The translations under genes and the position numbers were made by a program. From Wagnerdoeblera intermedia (GTDB taxonomy: Bacteria > Pseudomonadota > Alphaproteobacteria > Rhodobacterales > Rhodobacteraceae): a DNA stretch of 64,000 nt. Position 1 is the stretch's first letter. Each line of letters starts with the position of its first letter. Below the pieces are notes generated by a model, which ran no database searches, had not been told where the DNA came from, and was given only the letters and a program-made list of their open reading frames with translations. Shown piece after piece: positions 33,466-41,239 of the stretch. The stretch is from the NCBI RefSeq assembly GCF_042647465.1, contig NZ_JBHRVN010000004.1; one strand, written 5' to 3'.

Positions 33466-34808
33466 AAGAGTTAGAGAATTGGCTGCGTAAACACCCGTCC
33501 GTAAGGACAATCCGCGTCGCCGCGGCAGACCTGAACGGTCAGGCCCGCGGCAAACGCATCCCGGCGCGCTTCGCGGAAAATGTGATCCGCAACGGCACGC
33601 GCTTTCCGATGTCGGTGATGAACCTCGACATCTGGGGCGAAGACATCGACGACAGCCCGCTGGTTTTCGACCAGGGCGATGAAGACGGGATCCTGCGTCC
33701 CACCGAGCGGGGCTTCATGCCGATGCCCTGGCTCGAAAACCCCTCCGCCCTGCTGCCGATCTGGATGTTTCGCGAAGACGGCAGCCCCTATGAGGGCGAT
33801 CCGCGCCACGCTTTGCGCCGGGTCATTGAAGGATTTAAGGCCCGCGGCCTGACCCCGGTGGTTGCCACCGAGCTTGAGTTTTTCCTGATCGACGACAGCG
33901 GCCGCAAGCTGCAGGTGCCGCCCTCACCACGCTCGGGCAAAAGGCGCAAGGCGGCGGAAACCATGTCGATCCGCGCGCTCGACGCTTTTGATACCTTCTT
34001 CACGGACCTCTATGACGCCTGCGAGGCGATGGATATTCCCGCCGATACGGCGATCTCGGAAACCGGTCTGGGGCAGTTTGAAATCAATATGATGCACCAG
34101 GAGGATGCGCTGCGCGCCGCCGATGATGCCTGGCTTTTCAAGCTTCTGGTCAAGGGGCTGGCGCGGCGTCACGGTTTTGCGGCCAGCTTCATGGCCAAGC
34201 CCTATGCGGAATATTCCGGCTCTGGTCTGCACACCCATTTCAGCCTGATTGATGAGCAGGGCCGCAATGTCTTTGACAATGGCGGTCCTGAAGGCACGGC
34301 GCTGATGCGCCACGCCATCGCAGGCTCGCTGGATGCCATGCATGACGCGGCCCTCGTCTTTGCGCCCCATGCCAACAGCTATGCGCGCCTCGTGCCTGAT
34401 GCTCATGCGCCCACGACGATCTGCTGGGGCTATGAGAACCGCACCGTGGCGCTGCGGGTGCCCTCGGGCTCTCATGCGGCGCGGCGGATTGAGCATCGGG
34501 TCGCGGGGGGGGATGTGAACCCCTATCTGATGCTGGCGGCGATCCTCGGCGGTGCGCTCAATGGCATCATCGACGGGGTCGAGCCGCCCCCTCATGTCAC
34601 CGGCAATGCCTATGCCATCGAAGGGCTGCGCCGTCTGCCCGCCACCTGGGCCGAAGCTATCGATGCCTTTGAGCACTCGCCGCAGATGGCGCGGATTTTC
34701 CCGGCGGAGCTCATCCGCAACTATGTGCAGACCAAGCGCCAGGAGCTGCATTATATGGCTGAGCTGACCGAGGATGAGCAGACGGAGCTTTATCTCGACA
34801 CGGTCTAG
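33462..34808 (+). CDS. Glutamine synthetase family protein (gamma-glutamylpolyamine synthetase-like)
   Basis: ATP-dependent ligase of the glutamine-synthetase fold, 448 residues, close to PuuA and its relatives, which join glutamate to an amine. Active-site elements are VATELEFFLID, ETGLGQFEINM, SGSGLHTHFS, NRTVALRVP and GGDVNPYLMLAA. It lacks the C-terminal adenylylation tyrosine region of GlnA and differs in length. Coupled by 4 bp to the permease gene, so it probably processes the imported substrate by gamma-glutamylation. It shares a CTAG with the convergent CorA gene, so the stop codons overlap. Exact amine unknown. Confidence 0.9.
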   Translation: MKELENWLRKHPSVRTIRVAAADLNGQARGKRIPARFAENVIRNGTRFPMSVMNLDIWGEDIDDSPLVFDQGDEDGILRPTERGFMPMPWLENPSALLPIWMFREDGSPYEGDPRHALRRVIEGFKARGLTPVVATELEFFLIDDSGRKLQVPPSPRSGKRRKAAETMSIRALDAFDTFFTDLYDACEAMDIPADTAISETGLGQFEINMMHQEDALRAADDAWLFKLLVKGLARRHGFAASFMAKPYAEYSGSGLHTHFSLIDEQGRNVFDNGGPEGTALMRHAIAGSLDAMHDAALVFAPHANSYARLVPDAHAPTTICWGYENRTVALRVPSGSHAARRIEHRVAGGDVNPYLMLAAILGGALNGIIDGVEPPPHVTGNAYAIEGLRRLPATWAEAIDAFEHSPQMARIFPAELIRNYVQTKRQELHYMAELTEDEQTELYLDTV

Positions 34809-35770
34809 AACCAGCCGCGCCAGCGAAAGAAGATCCAGGTTCCGATCGAGGCGAGAAACATCGCCCCGATCGAGAGCCAGAAGCCATGGGGATGCGACAG
34901 CCCCGGCAGATGCTCAAAGTTCATCCCATAGATCGAGGCGATGAGCGTTGGCGGCAGGAAGAGTGCGGCCACCATAGACTGCGCCTTGGCGACTTTATTG
35001 TCGCCAAGGCCAATCAGCCCGATGGTCATCTCAGTCAGCACCCCCAGCCGGGCATCAAGGCTGTCGGTGTGCAGATCGAGCGCATCAATATCGCGCAGCA
35101 GGGCCTCATGGCTGCGCCCGGTCTCGGGCGGGACCACGCCCTGATCCTCAAGATCGCTCATGAAAAACCGCAGCGCCCGGGTCAGTGTCATCAGGGCGGC
35201 ACGCACCTGAGCAAGGGTTTCATTCTTGCGTCCGATGCGGCGCAGCGCTTCATGCAGATGGGCCGGAATGGTGCGGCTGTCCTGAGCGTAGATCTGCTGC
35301 GCGGCCATGGCCAGATCGTCTCCGGTCTGCTCGAGAAGATCCGCCATCTGACCGATGATCTCTTCGCAAAAGGTCAGAAAGAGCAGATCAGGCCGGTCCG
35401 GCAGCAGCCGCAGGTCCGTGCGCAGCGGCAGGTTCAGGATCGCGGCGGGATCGTGATGGCGCAGGGTGATCAGCCGCTCCGGTGTCAGGATAAAGCTGAC
35501 GGGACGGCTCAGCTGTCCGGACTGACCGGCGTGATCGGTGCCCGGCAGAACCAGGGTCATATAGAGCGCTTCACCCAGCCGGTAATAACGGTGAGAGAGT
35601 TCGAGATCGCGCATCTCGCCCTGATCGGGGATCTTCGGCAGAAGAGCTTGCATCTCCTGCTCTTCGATCGGGCCGGGGCGGCACAGATCGATCCAAAGCG
35701 CTGCGCTGTGGGGTGCGGCCTCACTCAGCGGGATGAGTTTTGCGCTATCCGTCGTCCAGCGATTGAGCAA
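34805..35770 (-). CDS. CorA family divalent-metal transporter (ZntB-like)
   Basis: Inner-membrane magnesium or zinc channel/transporter, 321 residues from the start chosen here. A large cytoplasmic helical domain precedes two C-terminal membrane helices; the GMN signature (YGMNFEHLPG) sits just after the first, about 35 residues from the end. The start is uncertain: ATGs at 35809 and 35833 lack a ribosome site and overlap the divergent kinase gene. The TTG at 35770 has GGGAGA upstream and begins where the family does (LNRWTTDSAKLIPL), so I prefer it. Confidence 0.86.
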   Translation of the reverse strand: MLNRWTTDSAKLIPLSEAAPHSAALWIDLCRPGPIEEQEMQALLPKIPDQGEMRDLELSHRYYRLGEALYMTLVLPGTDHAGQSGQLSRPVSFILTPERLITLRHHDPAAILNLPLRTDLRLLPDRPDLLFLTFCEEIIGQMADLLEQTGDDLAMAAQQIYAQDSRTIPAHLHEALRRIGRKNETLAQVRAALMTLTRALRFFMSDLEDQGVVPPETGRSHEALLRDIDALDLHTDSLDARLGVLTEMTIGLIGLGDNKVAKAQSMVAALFLPPTLIASIYGMNFEHLPGLSHPHGFWLSIGAMFLASIGTWIFFRWRGWF

Positions 35771-35831
35771 AAAGGGTCTCCCGATCGAAAAGTCATTGGC
35801 AAAACGCATCCTGGCAGGGAAGGTGCCCGTC

Positions 35832-37100
35832 ATGCAGTCTGAAGATAAAAACTTTCTCGCCCGTCTCTATCACGCCGCAGTTGCTGCGGCAGATCCTGTA
35901 AAGGTGCTTCCGGGGCATCTGCCGGAGGTGCCAAAGGGACGGACCGTGGTCATCGGGGCAGGTAAGGGGGCCGCGCAGCTGGCAGCGGCCTTTGAGGCGC
36001 TCTGGCCTGCGGAACTGAGCGGCGTCGTGGTCACGCGCTACGGCTATGGCTGCGCCACCTCGCGCATCCGCGTGATGGAGGCGGCGCATCCCGTGCCGGA
36101 TGAGGCAGGTCTTCTGGCTTCAGAGGCGCTTTTGCAGGCGGTGCAGGGGCTGGGGCCCGACGATCTGGTGGTGGCGCTGATCTGTGGCGGCGGCTCGGCG
36201 CTGCTGCCTGCGCCACCGGAGGGGCTGACCCTGCAGGATGAGGCAGATCTCAACCGCGCCCTGCTGGCCTCGGGTGCACCGATTTCGGTGATGAACGCTC
36301 TGCGCCGTCAGGTCTCACGCATCAAAGGCGGACGGCTGGCCATGGCCGCGCATCCCGCCCGGGTGGTCTCGCTGGTGGTCTCTGACGTCCCCGGTGATGA
36401 CCCGGCGCAGGTGGCTTCGGGGCCAACGGTGCCGGATCCGGGCAGCCTCTCCGAGGCGTTGCAGCTGGCGGCTGACTGGCGGATCGATCTGCCGCCGCGC
36501 GTGGCGAACTGGCTGCGGGGCGGGGGGGACCCCGCGCCTCAGCCGTCTGATCCGGTTTTTGCCCGTCATGAGGTGCGGGTGATCGCTTCCGCACGCCTGT
36601 CTCTGGAAGCCGCGGCCCGCGAGGCGGAAGCTCTGGGTGTTCCGGCGGTTATCCTGTCAGACGCCATGGAGGGCGAGGCGCGGGATGTGGGGCAGGTCCA
36701 TGCCGCCCTTGCGCGGGAGGTGGCCCTGCGCGACCGGCCCTTCGTGCCGCCGGTGGTGCTGCTCTCGGGTGGGGAAACCACCGTCACGCTGCGCGGAGCG
36801 GGACGCGGCGGACGCAATACTGAATTTCTGCTGGCCTTCGCGGCGGCGTCTGAGGGGCTGCCGCTGGCAGCTCTGGCGGCCGATACTGATGGGATCGACG
36901 GCTCAGAGGCCAATGCCGGGGCTTTTGCAGATGGGGAGACTGCCGCGCGGCTGCGCGCCCGGGCGCAGCCTGCCCGCAGTTATCTGAGCCGCAATGATGC
37001 CTGGGGCGCCTTTGATGCGCTGGGTGATCTTTTCTCGCCGGGGCCGACCGGAACCAACGTGAATGATTTTCGCGCCATCCTGATCCGAAGCGAAACCTGA
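35832..37100 (+). CDS. Glycerate 2-kinase, MOFRL family
   Basis: Phosphorylates D-glycerate at C2 using ATP, in serine-cycle, photorespiratory or tartrate/hydroxypyruvate metabolism. The 422-residue protein has the N-terminal GckA/TtuD domain (IGAGKGAAQLA, ICGGGSALLPAPPEGL) and the C-terminal MOFRL domain (LSGGETTVTLRGAGRGGRN, then DTDGIDGSEANAGA). The family was formerly named hydroxypyruvate reductase. ATG 35832 follows AGGGAAGG, a strong site. The divergent CorA gene lies directly upstream, leaving no spacer if its longest start is used. No operon partners. Confidence 0.9.
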   Translation: MQSEDKNFLARLYHAAVAAADPVKVLPGHLPEVPKGRTVVIGAGKGAAQLAAAFEALWPAELSGVVVTRYGYGCATSRIRVMEAAHPVPDEAGLLASEALLQAVQGLGPDDLVVALICGGGSALLPAPPEGLTLQDEADLNRALLASGAPISVMNALRRQVSRIKGGRLAMAAHPARVVSLVVSDVPGDDPAQVASGPTVPDPGSLSEALQLAADWRIDLPPRVANWLRGGGDPAPQPSDPVFARHEVRVIASARLSLEAAAREAEALGVPAVILSDAMEGEARDVGQVHAALAREVALRDRPFVPPVVLLSGGETTVTLRGAGRGGRNTEFLLAFAAASEGLPLAALAADTDGIDGSEANAGAFADGETAARLRARAQPARSYLSRNDAWGAFDALGDLFSPGPTGTNVNDFRAILIRSET

Positions 37101-37214
37101 CACAGAACGCCCCCCGTGATAGACAGCTACACAACCATAAGGTGAGTCGCAGCATCAGGCTGCCGGAGTTCTTGGTTTAGTAGTTTTCGAAGCCTCTACG
37201 GCAGGGAGCGGTAC

Positions 37215-37874
37215 ATGGTGGTAAAGGTTCTTCCTTTGGCAGGAAGTGAGCGTTTTGAAAGCCTGGGTCACAATTGTGAGGTGGGCTTTGTTCTCGAGGC
37301 GGCCGGGAACGGGAACTCTGGTATGTTTCGCTGGCTCTCAACCTCGCTTGAGGCCACAACGGTCGCGATCCGGCGCGATTTTGAGGGGTTTTTTGCCTTT
37401 GAAAACCTTGTTCCGCATGCGCCGGATATGGTCCGTGATGTCGTCTATGACATTGCGTTTCACAGTCGGATGCACTCCGCCCGAGCCGGGGAAAACCTCA
37501 CCTTCGTTTTGCCTGAAGAGGAACGCCGGCCGCTTTATGAGGCAGAAGCGGGAAAGATAAAGTATTTCTACAAGCGCTTTCACGAGAGCCTGAGTGACGA
37601 GCGCACGATCTTTGTTTTGAAAGAGAGCCGTAATCCCGACCCGCAGGCCATAATGGCGCTTTGGCAACTGCTGAGCGGGAAGGCTGGTCGCCCGGTGCGT
37701 CTCTTGTGGGTGAAACCAGCGGGGCAGGAGGGCCTGGCTGCCACGGTTAAGCCTGTGACGGAGCATATTCTGTGCGGCTACGTCAGCTCTTTTGCGCCCC
37801 ATAGCAAGGCGGATGCTTTTGCGGCTGAGGACTGGCGCAGCCTGCTTGCGCAAACGCTGGAGCATTTCAGCTGA
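37215..37874 (+). CDS. Hypothetical protein with an FESLGHNCEVGF motif
   Basis: A 219-residue soluble protein not firmly recognised. The opening GSERFESLGHNCEVGFVLE, with Cys24, and the later MFRWLSTSLEA recall the DUF1796/papain-like putative cysteine peptidase group found near polysaccharide genes, where SLGxNC and a downstream phenylalanine/tryptophan motif recur. The middle region contains FHSRMH and several Arg/Lys-rich helices (IKYFYKRFHESL). No signal peptide or membrane span is seen. It has a GGGAGC site before ATG 37215 and a strong bidirectional terminator after it. It is a single-gene unit; the function is unknown and the family link is tentative. Confidence 0.6.
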   Translation: MVVKVLPLAGSERFESLGHNCEVGFVLEAAGNGNSGMFRWLSTSLEATTVAIRRDFEGFFAFENLVPHAPDMVRDVVYDIAFHSRMHSARAGENLTFVLPEEERRPLYEAEAGKIKYFYKRFHESLSDERTIFVLKESRNPDPQAIMALWQLLSGKAGRPVRLLWVKPAGQEGLAATVKPVTEHILCGYVSSFAPHSKADAFAAEDWRSLLAQTLEHFS

Positions 37875-37876
37875 TG

Positions 37877-37904
37877 AAAAAGCCCGCCGTGAGGCGGGCT
37901 TTTG
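37877..37904. terminator. Bidirectional Rho-independent terminator
   Basis: AAAAAGCCCGCC / GGCGGGCTTTTG with a 4-base loop lies directly between the convergent hypothetical gene and uppP. It has A-run and T-run on the two flanks and therefore serves both strands. It is one of the clearest terminators in the window. Confidence 0.9.
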
Positions 37905-38708
37905 TCAGATCGTGACCACGAGCAGGATCACCCCGAGGATAATCCGGTAGATCACATAGGGCGTGAAGCTGACTCTGTGCAGGAACTTCATCATCAGCAC
38001 GAGCGAGATATAGGCCGCGATAAAGCTCAGCAGGGCGGCCAGACCGACATCGGCCCAGAGGCCGTCGGGCATACCGTCTTTGGCCACCTTGATGCCGAGA
38101 TATCCACCGGTCGAGAGCGTGACCGGGATCGACATCAGCATTGAGATTTTCGCCGCCGCATGGCGCTTGAAGCGCAAAAGCCGTGCGGTGGTCATGGTGA
38201 TCCCCGAACGTGAGGTGCCCGGGATCAGCGCCACGGCCTGCCACAGACCCATTTTCGCCACATCGCTCAGGCGCCAGTCGTCCATCCCGCGCTCTTCGGG
38301 CGAGGTTTTATGCGCCCACCAGAGCCAGATCCCGAAGACGATCATCGTGACGCCGATCACGGTCGGATTGCGCAGCTGATCGACGAGGCCGGTGACGGCC
38401 AGGATCGCGCCGATGATGAGTGTGGGGATCGTCACCAGCACAAGGCAAAGGGCAAGGCGGGCGTCGGTGGTGTCACGGTTGCCGCTCAGCCACTGCAGGC
38501 AGCCCCGCAGCACCTGCATGACTTCCGTGCGCAGATAGATCAGCACCGCCACGATTGAGCCCATATGCACCGCGACATCAAGCGCAAGCGCGTTGGGGGT
38601 CTGGCCGCTGATCTCATGCAGCAGGATCAGATGGGCCGATGAAGAAATCGGTAGGAATTCTGTGATGCCCTGCACAATGGCAAGCAGACAGAGGATCATC
38701 AGTGGCAT
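37905..38708 (-). CDS. uppP: Undecaprenyl-diphosphatase
   Basis: Integral membrane phosphatase (BacA type) that recycles undecaprenyl pyrophosphate to the monophosphate for peptidoglycan and polysaccharide export; overproduction gives bacitracin resistance. The 267-residue protein has eight predicted helices and both conserved motifs: QGITEFLPISSSAH near the N-terminus and PGTSRSGITM in the middle. The product reads MPLMILCLLAIVQG at its start. It is followed by the bidirectional terminator. No operon partners. Confidence 0.95.
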   Translation of the reverse strand: MPLMILCLLAIVQGITEFLPISSSAHLILLHEISGQTPNALALDVAVHMGSIVAVLIYLRTEVMQVLRGCLQWLSGNRDTTDARLALCLVLVTIPTLIIGAILAVTGLVDQLRNPTVIGVTMIVFGIWLWWAHKTSPEERGMDDWRLSDVAKMGLWQAVALIPGTSRSGITMTTARLLRFKRHAAAKISMLMSIPVTLSTGGYLGIKVAKDGMPDGLWADVGLAALLSFIAAYISLVLMMKFLHRVSFTPYVIYRIILGVILLVVTI

Positions 38709-38782
38709 GCGCGGGCCTCGGGTTACTCGTGATTCGCTGCCGGCACCCTGCCCCCTGGGGGCTTCGGGAGGGAAGAGAGAAT

Positions 38783-38876
38783 ATAGGTCAGTTTATGTTA
38801 CCTGATTTTTAAATAATTTTGCCTCACTCTGGCATTGAGGCTGAAAAATCGTACAAATAGGTCAGTCATGCTGACT
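38783..38876 (+). promoter_or_regulatory. Repeat- and palindrome-containing region upstream of gltD
   Basis: The word ATAGGTCAGT occurs at 38783-38792 and again at 38857-38866, 74 bp (seven helical turns) apart. The second copy runs into a perfect inverted repeat GTCAG-TCATG-CTGAC (38862-38876). The surrounding 150 bp are markedly AT-rich compared with the genome. This is the best candidate control region in the window and would govern the gltD-x-gltB unit; it may also affect uppP upstream. The regulator is unknown. Confidence 0.45.
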
Positions 38877-38932
38877 TTTACTGAAGAATGTGCTGATTTA
38901 CACAGCTTTTGCGCTAGGTAGGAGGCCCCGGT

Positions 38933-40369
38933 ATGGCTGCTGAGAAAATGCTGAAGTTCGTGTCGCTGGGCAAAGAAATGCCCGAGAAGCGCGCAGCTGA
39001 AACTCGCTCGCAGGATTTTTACGAGATCTACCGTGAATATGCCGACGCCAAAGCCACCGAACAGGCCAGCCGCTGCAGCCAGTGCGGCGTGCCCTACTGC
39101 CAGGCGCACTGCCCGCTGTCGAACAATATCCCCGACTGGCTGCGCCTGACCGCCACGGGCCGCCTGCAGGAGGCCTATGAAGTCAGCCAGGCCACCAACT
39201 CCTTCCCCGAGATCTGCGGCCGTATCTGCCCGCAGGACCGGTTGTGCGAAGGCAACTGCGTCATTGAGCAGTCGGGGCATGGCACCGTGACGATCGGCTC
39301 GGTTGAGAAATATATCACCGATACCGCCTGGGAAAACGGCTGGGTGCAGCCGGTGCGGCCTTCGGTGGAGCGCGCGGAAAGCGTGGGCATCATCGGCGCG
39401 GGCCCCGGGGGGCTGGCTGCCGCCGATATGCTGCGCCGCGCCGGTGTGCAGGTCACGGTTTACGACCGCTATGACCGCGCGGGTGGTCTGATGATGTATG
39501 GTATTCCGGGTTTCAAGCTGGAAAAGCCGGTCGTTCTGCGCCGCATCGAGCAGCTTGAGCAGAGCGGCGTTACCTTTGTTCTGAACTGTAAAGTCGGCGA
39601 GGATATCTCTTTTGATGCGATCCGCGGCCAGCATGATGCGGTTCTGATCGCCACCGGCGTCTATAAGGTGCGCGAAGTCACCGCGCCGGGCTCGGGCGCC
39701 AAAGGTGTGGTGAAAGCGCTCGACTATCTGACCGCCTCGAACCGCAAGAGCTTCGGGGACGAAGTGCCGGAATTCGACTCGGGCGAGCTGAACGCCGCCG
39801 GCAAGCGCGTTGTGGTCATCGGCGGTGGCGACACCGCAATGGACTGCCTGCGCACCGCGATCCGTCAGGGCGCGACTTCGGTGAAATGCCTCTATCGCCG
39901 CGATAAAGCCAATATGCCGGGCTCGCAGCGTGAGACGCAGAACGCCGAAGAAGAAGGCGTGGATTTCGTCTGGCTGACCGCGCCGAAGGGTTTCACCGGC
40001 GGCGAACATGTCGAAGGCGTGATCGTGCAGAAAATGCGCCTTGGCGCGCCGGATGTTTCGGGCCGTCAGGCACCGGAAGTGATCGAGGGCGCTGACTACA
40101 TTGAGCCCGCCGATCTGGTGATCCAGGCGCTTGGTTTTGAGCCTGAAGAGATCCCGACCCTCTGGAATGTGCCGGAACTGGCCGTGACCCGCTGGGGGAC
40201 CATCAAGGCGGATTTCGCCACCCATTCGACCAGCCTGCCGGGCGTTTTTGCGGTGGGTGACATCGTGCGCGGGGCCTCGCTGGTGGTCTGGGCGATCCGT
40301 GATGGACGTGAAGCGGCCGCCTCGATCGTCAATTACCTCGGCGCGGGTCGTCAGATCGCGGCTGAGTAA
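38933..40369 (+). CDS. gltD: Glutamate synthase [NADPH], small (beta) subunit
   Basis: FAD and Fe-S subunit of glutamate synthase. It oxidises NADPH and passes electrons to the large subunit for glutamate formation from glutamine and 2-oxoglutarate. At 478 residues it is normal in length. Cysteines at 48, 51, 56 and 60 (CSQCGVPYCQAHC) and a second set (CGRICPQDRLCEGNC) bind [4Fe-4S] clusters. FAD (GAGPGGLAAADMLRRAG) and NADPH (IGGGDTAMDCLR) dinucleotide folds follow. The start has a GGTAGGAGG site. gltB lies downstream, separated by one exported protein. Confidence 0.96.
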   Translation: MAAEKMLKFVSLGKEMPEKRAAETRSQDFYEIYREYADAKATEQASRCSQCGVPYCQAHCPLSNNIPDWLRLTATGRLQEAYEVSQATNSFPEICGRICPQDRLCEGNCVIEQSGHGTVTIGSVEKYITDTAWENGWVQPVRPSVERAESVGIIGAGPGGLAAADMLRRAGVQVTVYDRYDRAGGLMMYGIPGFKLEKPVVLRRIEQLEQSGVTFVLNCKVGEDISFDAIRGQHDAVLIATGVYKVREVTAPGSGAKGVVKALDYLTASNRKSFGDEVPEFDSGELNAAGKRVVVIGGGDTAMDCLRTAIRQGATSVKCLYRRDKANMPGSQRETQNAEEEGVDFVWLTAPKGFTGGEHVEGVIVQKMRLGAPDVSGRQAPEVIEGADYIEPADLVIQALGFEPEEIPTLWNVPELAVTRWGTIKADFATHSTSLPGVFAVGDIVRGASLVVWAIRDGREAAASIVNYLGAGRQIAAE

Positions 40370-40409
40370 CCAGCGGCCCGGCGGGACCGGGTCCACCGGA
40401 GGGATGGAA

Positions 40410-41126
40410 ATGTGCGGTGGTGTTGCAGGTTTGAGAAGGGTTTGGCGGGCTGTTGCAGCCTTTTCCTTTGGTCTCGTTGCAGTTGCACTTCCCGCACAGG
40501 CCTCGGGGCTTTTCACCCCGCCCGATGGCTGTGAGGTCTATCTCACCGTTCAGGCCAAGGGTTGCAGAGTCTCGCACCACTATATCTGCAAAGCCGATCC
40601 GGCCGGAGATCAGTGGCGCGTCGATTTCGATCTGAAGGGGCCTTACTTCCTCAGCCGGATCAATGCGGAAACCGAATGGCTGCAGTCGATCGACCTGACC
40701 AGCGGCGAGGATATCCGTCTGGTGCCCGGACCTGCGGACCCCGCCTCTTTCACCGGCCTGACCACGACCGGGGCGGACAGCTATGACTTCACGCAAAACG
40801 CCGCGGGGGGCGGGGCCATCCGCTATATCGGGTCTGACCGGCTGACGGGCAAAAAGACGGTGATCGACGGTGTCGAGCTGGAAGAGACCGCCTTTGAGTT
40901 TCGTGAAGAGACCCCATCGGGCCGGCTGATCGGCACCGCATCGGGTCAGGAATTTATCCACCGCGGCTGGCGGCTGTTTTTCTCGGGTCCGAGCACCTGG
41001 GAAGGCGACGAGGGCCGCGAGCGCATCGACCGGTCGCCGGTGCGTTTTGATGAGCCGGGGGATGCGGGCTTTCGCTCGGTCACACCGGAATATGACTGCA
41101 CTGCCCAGCTGGCGGCCCTGCCGTAA
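40410..41126 (+). CDS. Exported protein of unknown function between gltD and gltB
   Basis: A 238-residue protein with a signal peptide (residues about 8-31, ending AVALPAQASG) and a soluble beta-rich mature part. No known domain is recognised. Four cysteines occur in CEVYLTVQAKGCRVSHHYIC and one near the end (EYDC), which would suit periplasmic disulfides. The start is set at ATG 40410 with GGAGG 7 bp upstream; an ATG six bases earlier is too close to it. It sits in the gltD-gltB unit, 40 bp after gltD. Why an exported protein should be co-transcribed with glutamate synthase is unclear. Confidence 0.75.
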   Translation: MCGGVAGLRRVWRAVAAFSFGLVAVALPAQASGLFTPPDGCEVYLTVQAKGCRVSHHYICKADPAGDQWRVDFDLKGPYFLSRINAETEWLQSIDLTSGEDIRLVPGPADPASFTGLTTTGADSYDFTQNAAGGGAIRYIGSDRLTGKKTVIDGVELEETAFEFREETPSGRLIGTASGQEFIHRGWRLFFSGPSTWEGDEGRERIDRSPVRFDEPGDAGFRSVTPEYDCTAQLAALP

Positions 41127-41239
41127 CGCCCCGCCGCCCGCTGTTTTGAACCAGATTTTCGCCGGGTCGCCCCGGCACCGCCAAGACCAGTGACCGAAGC
41201 CGCCGCGCTTCGCTCGCCGCCAGCCCTGAGGAGTGAGCT

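Noticed and set aside
38798..40516. Long open frame on the minus strand (572 codons)
   Set aside because: Antisense of gltD, whose Fe-S and FAD motifs are intact; the minus-strand protein is low-complexity His/Arg-rich.
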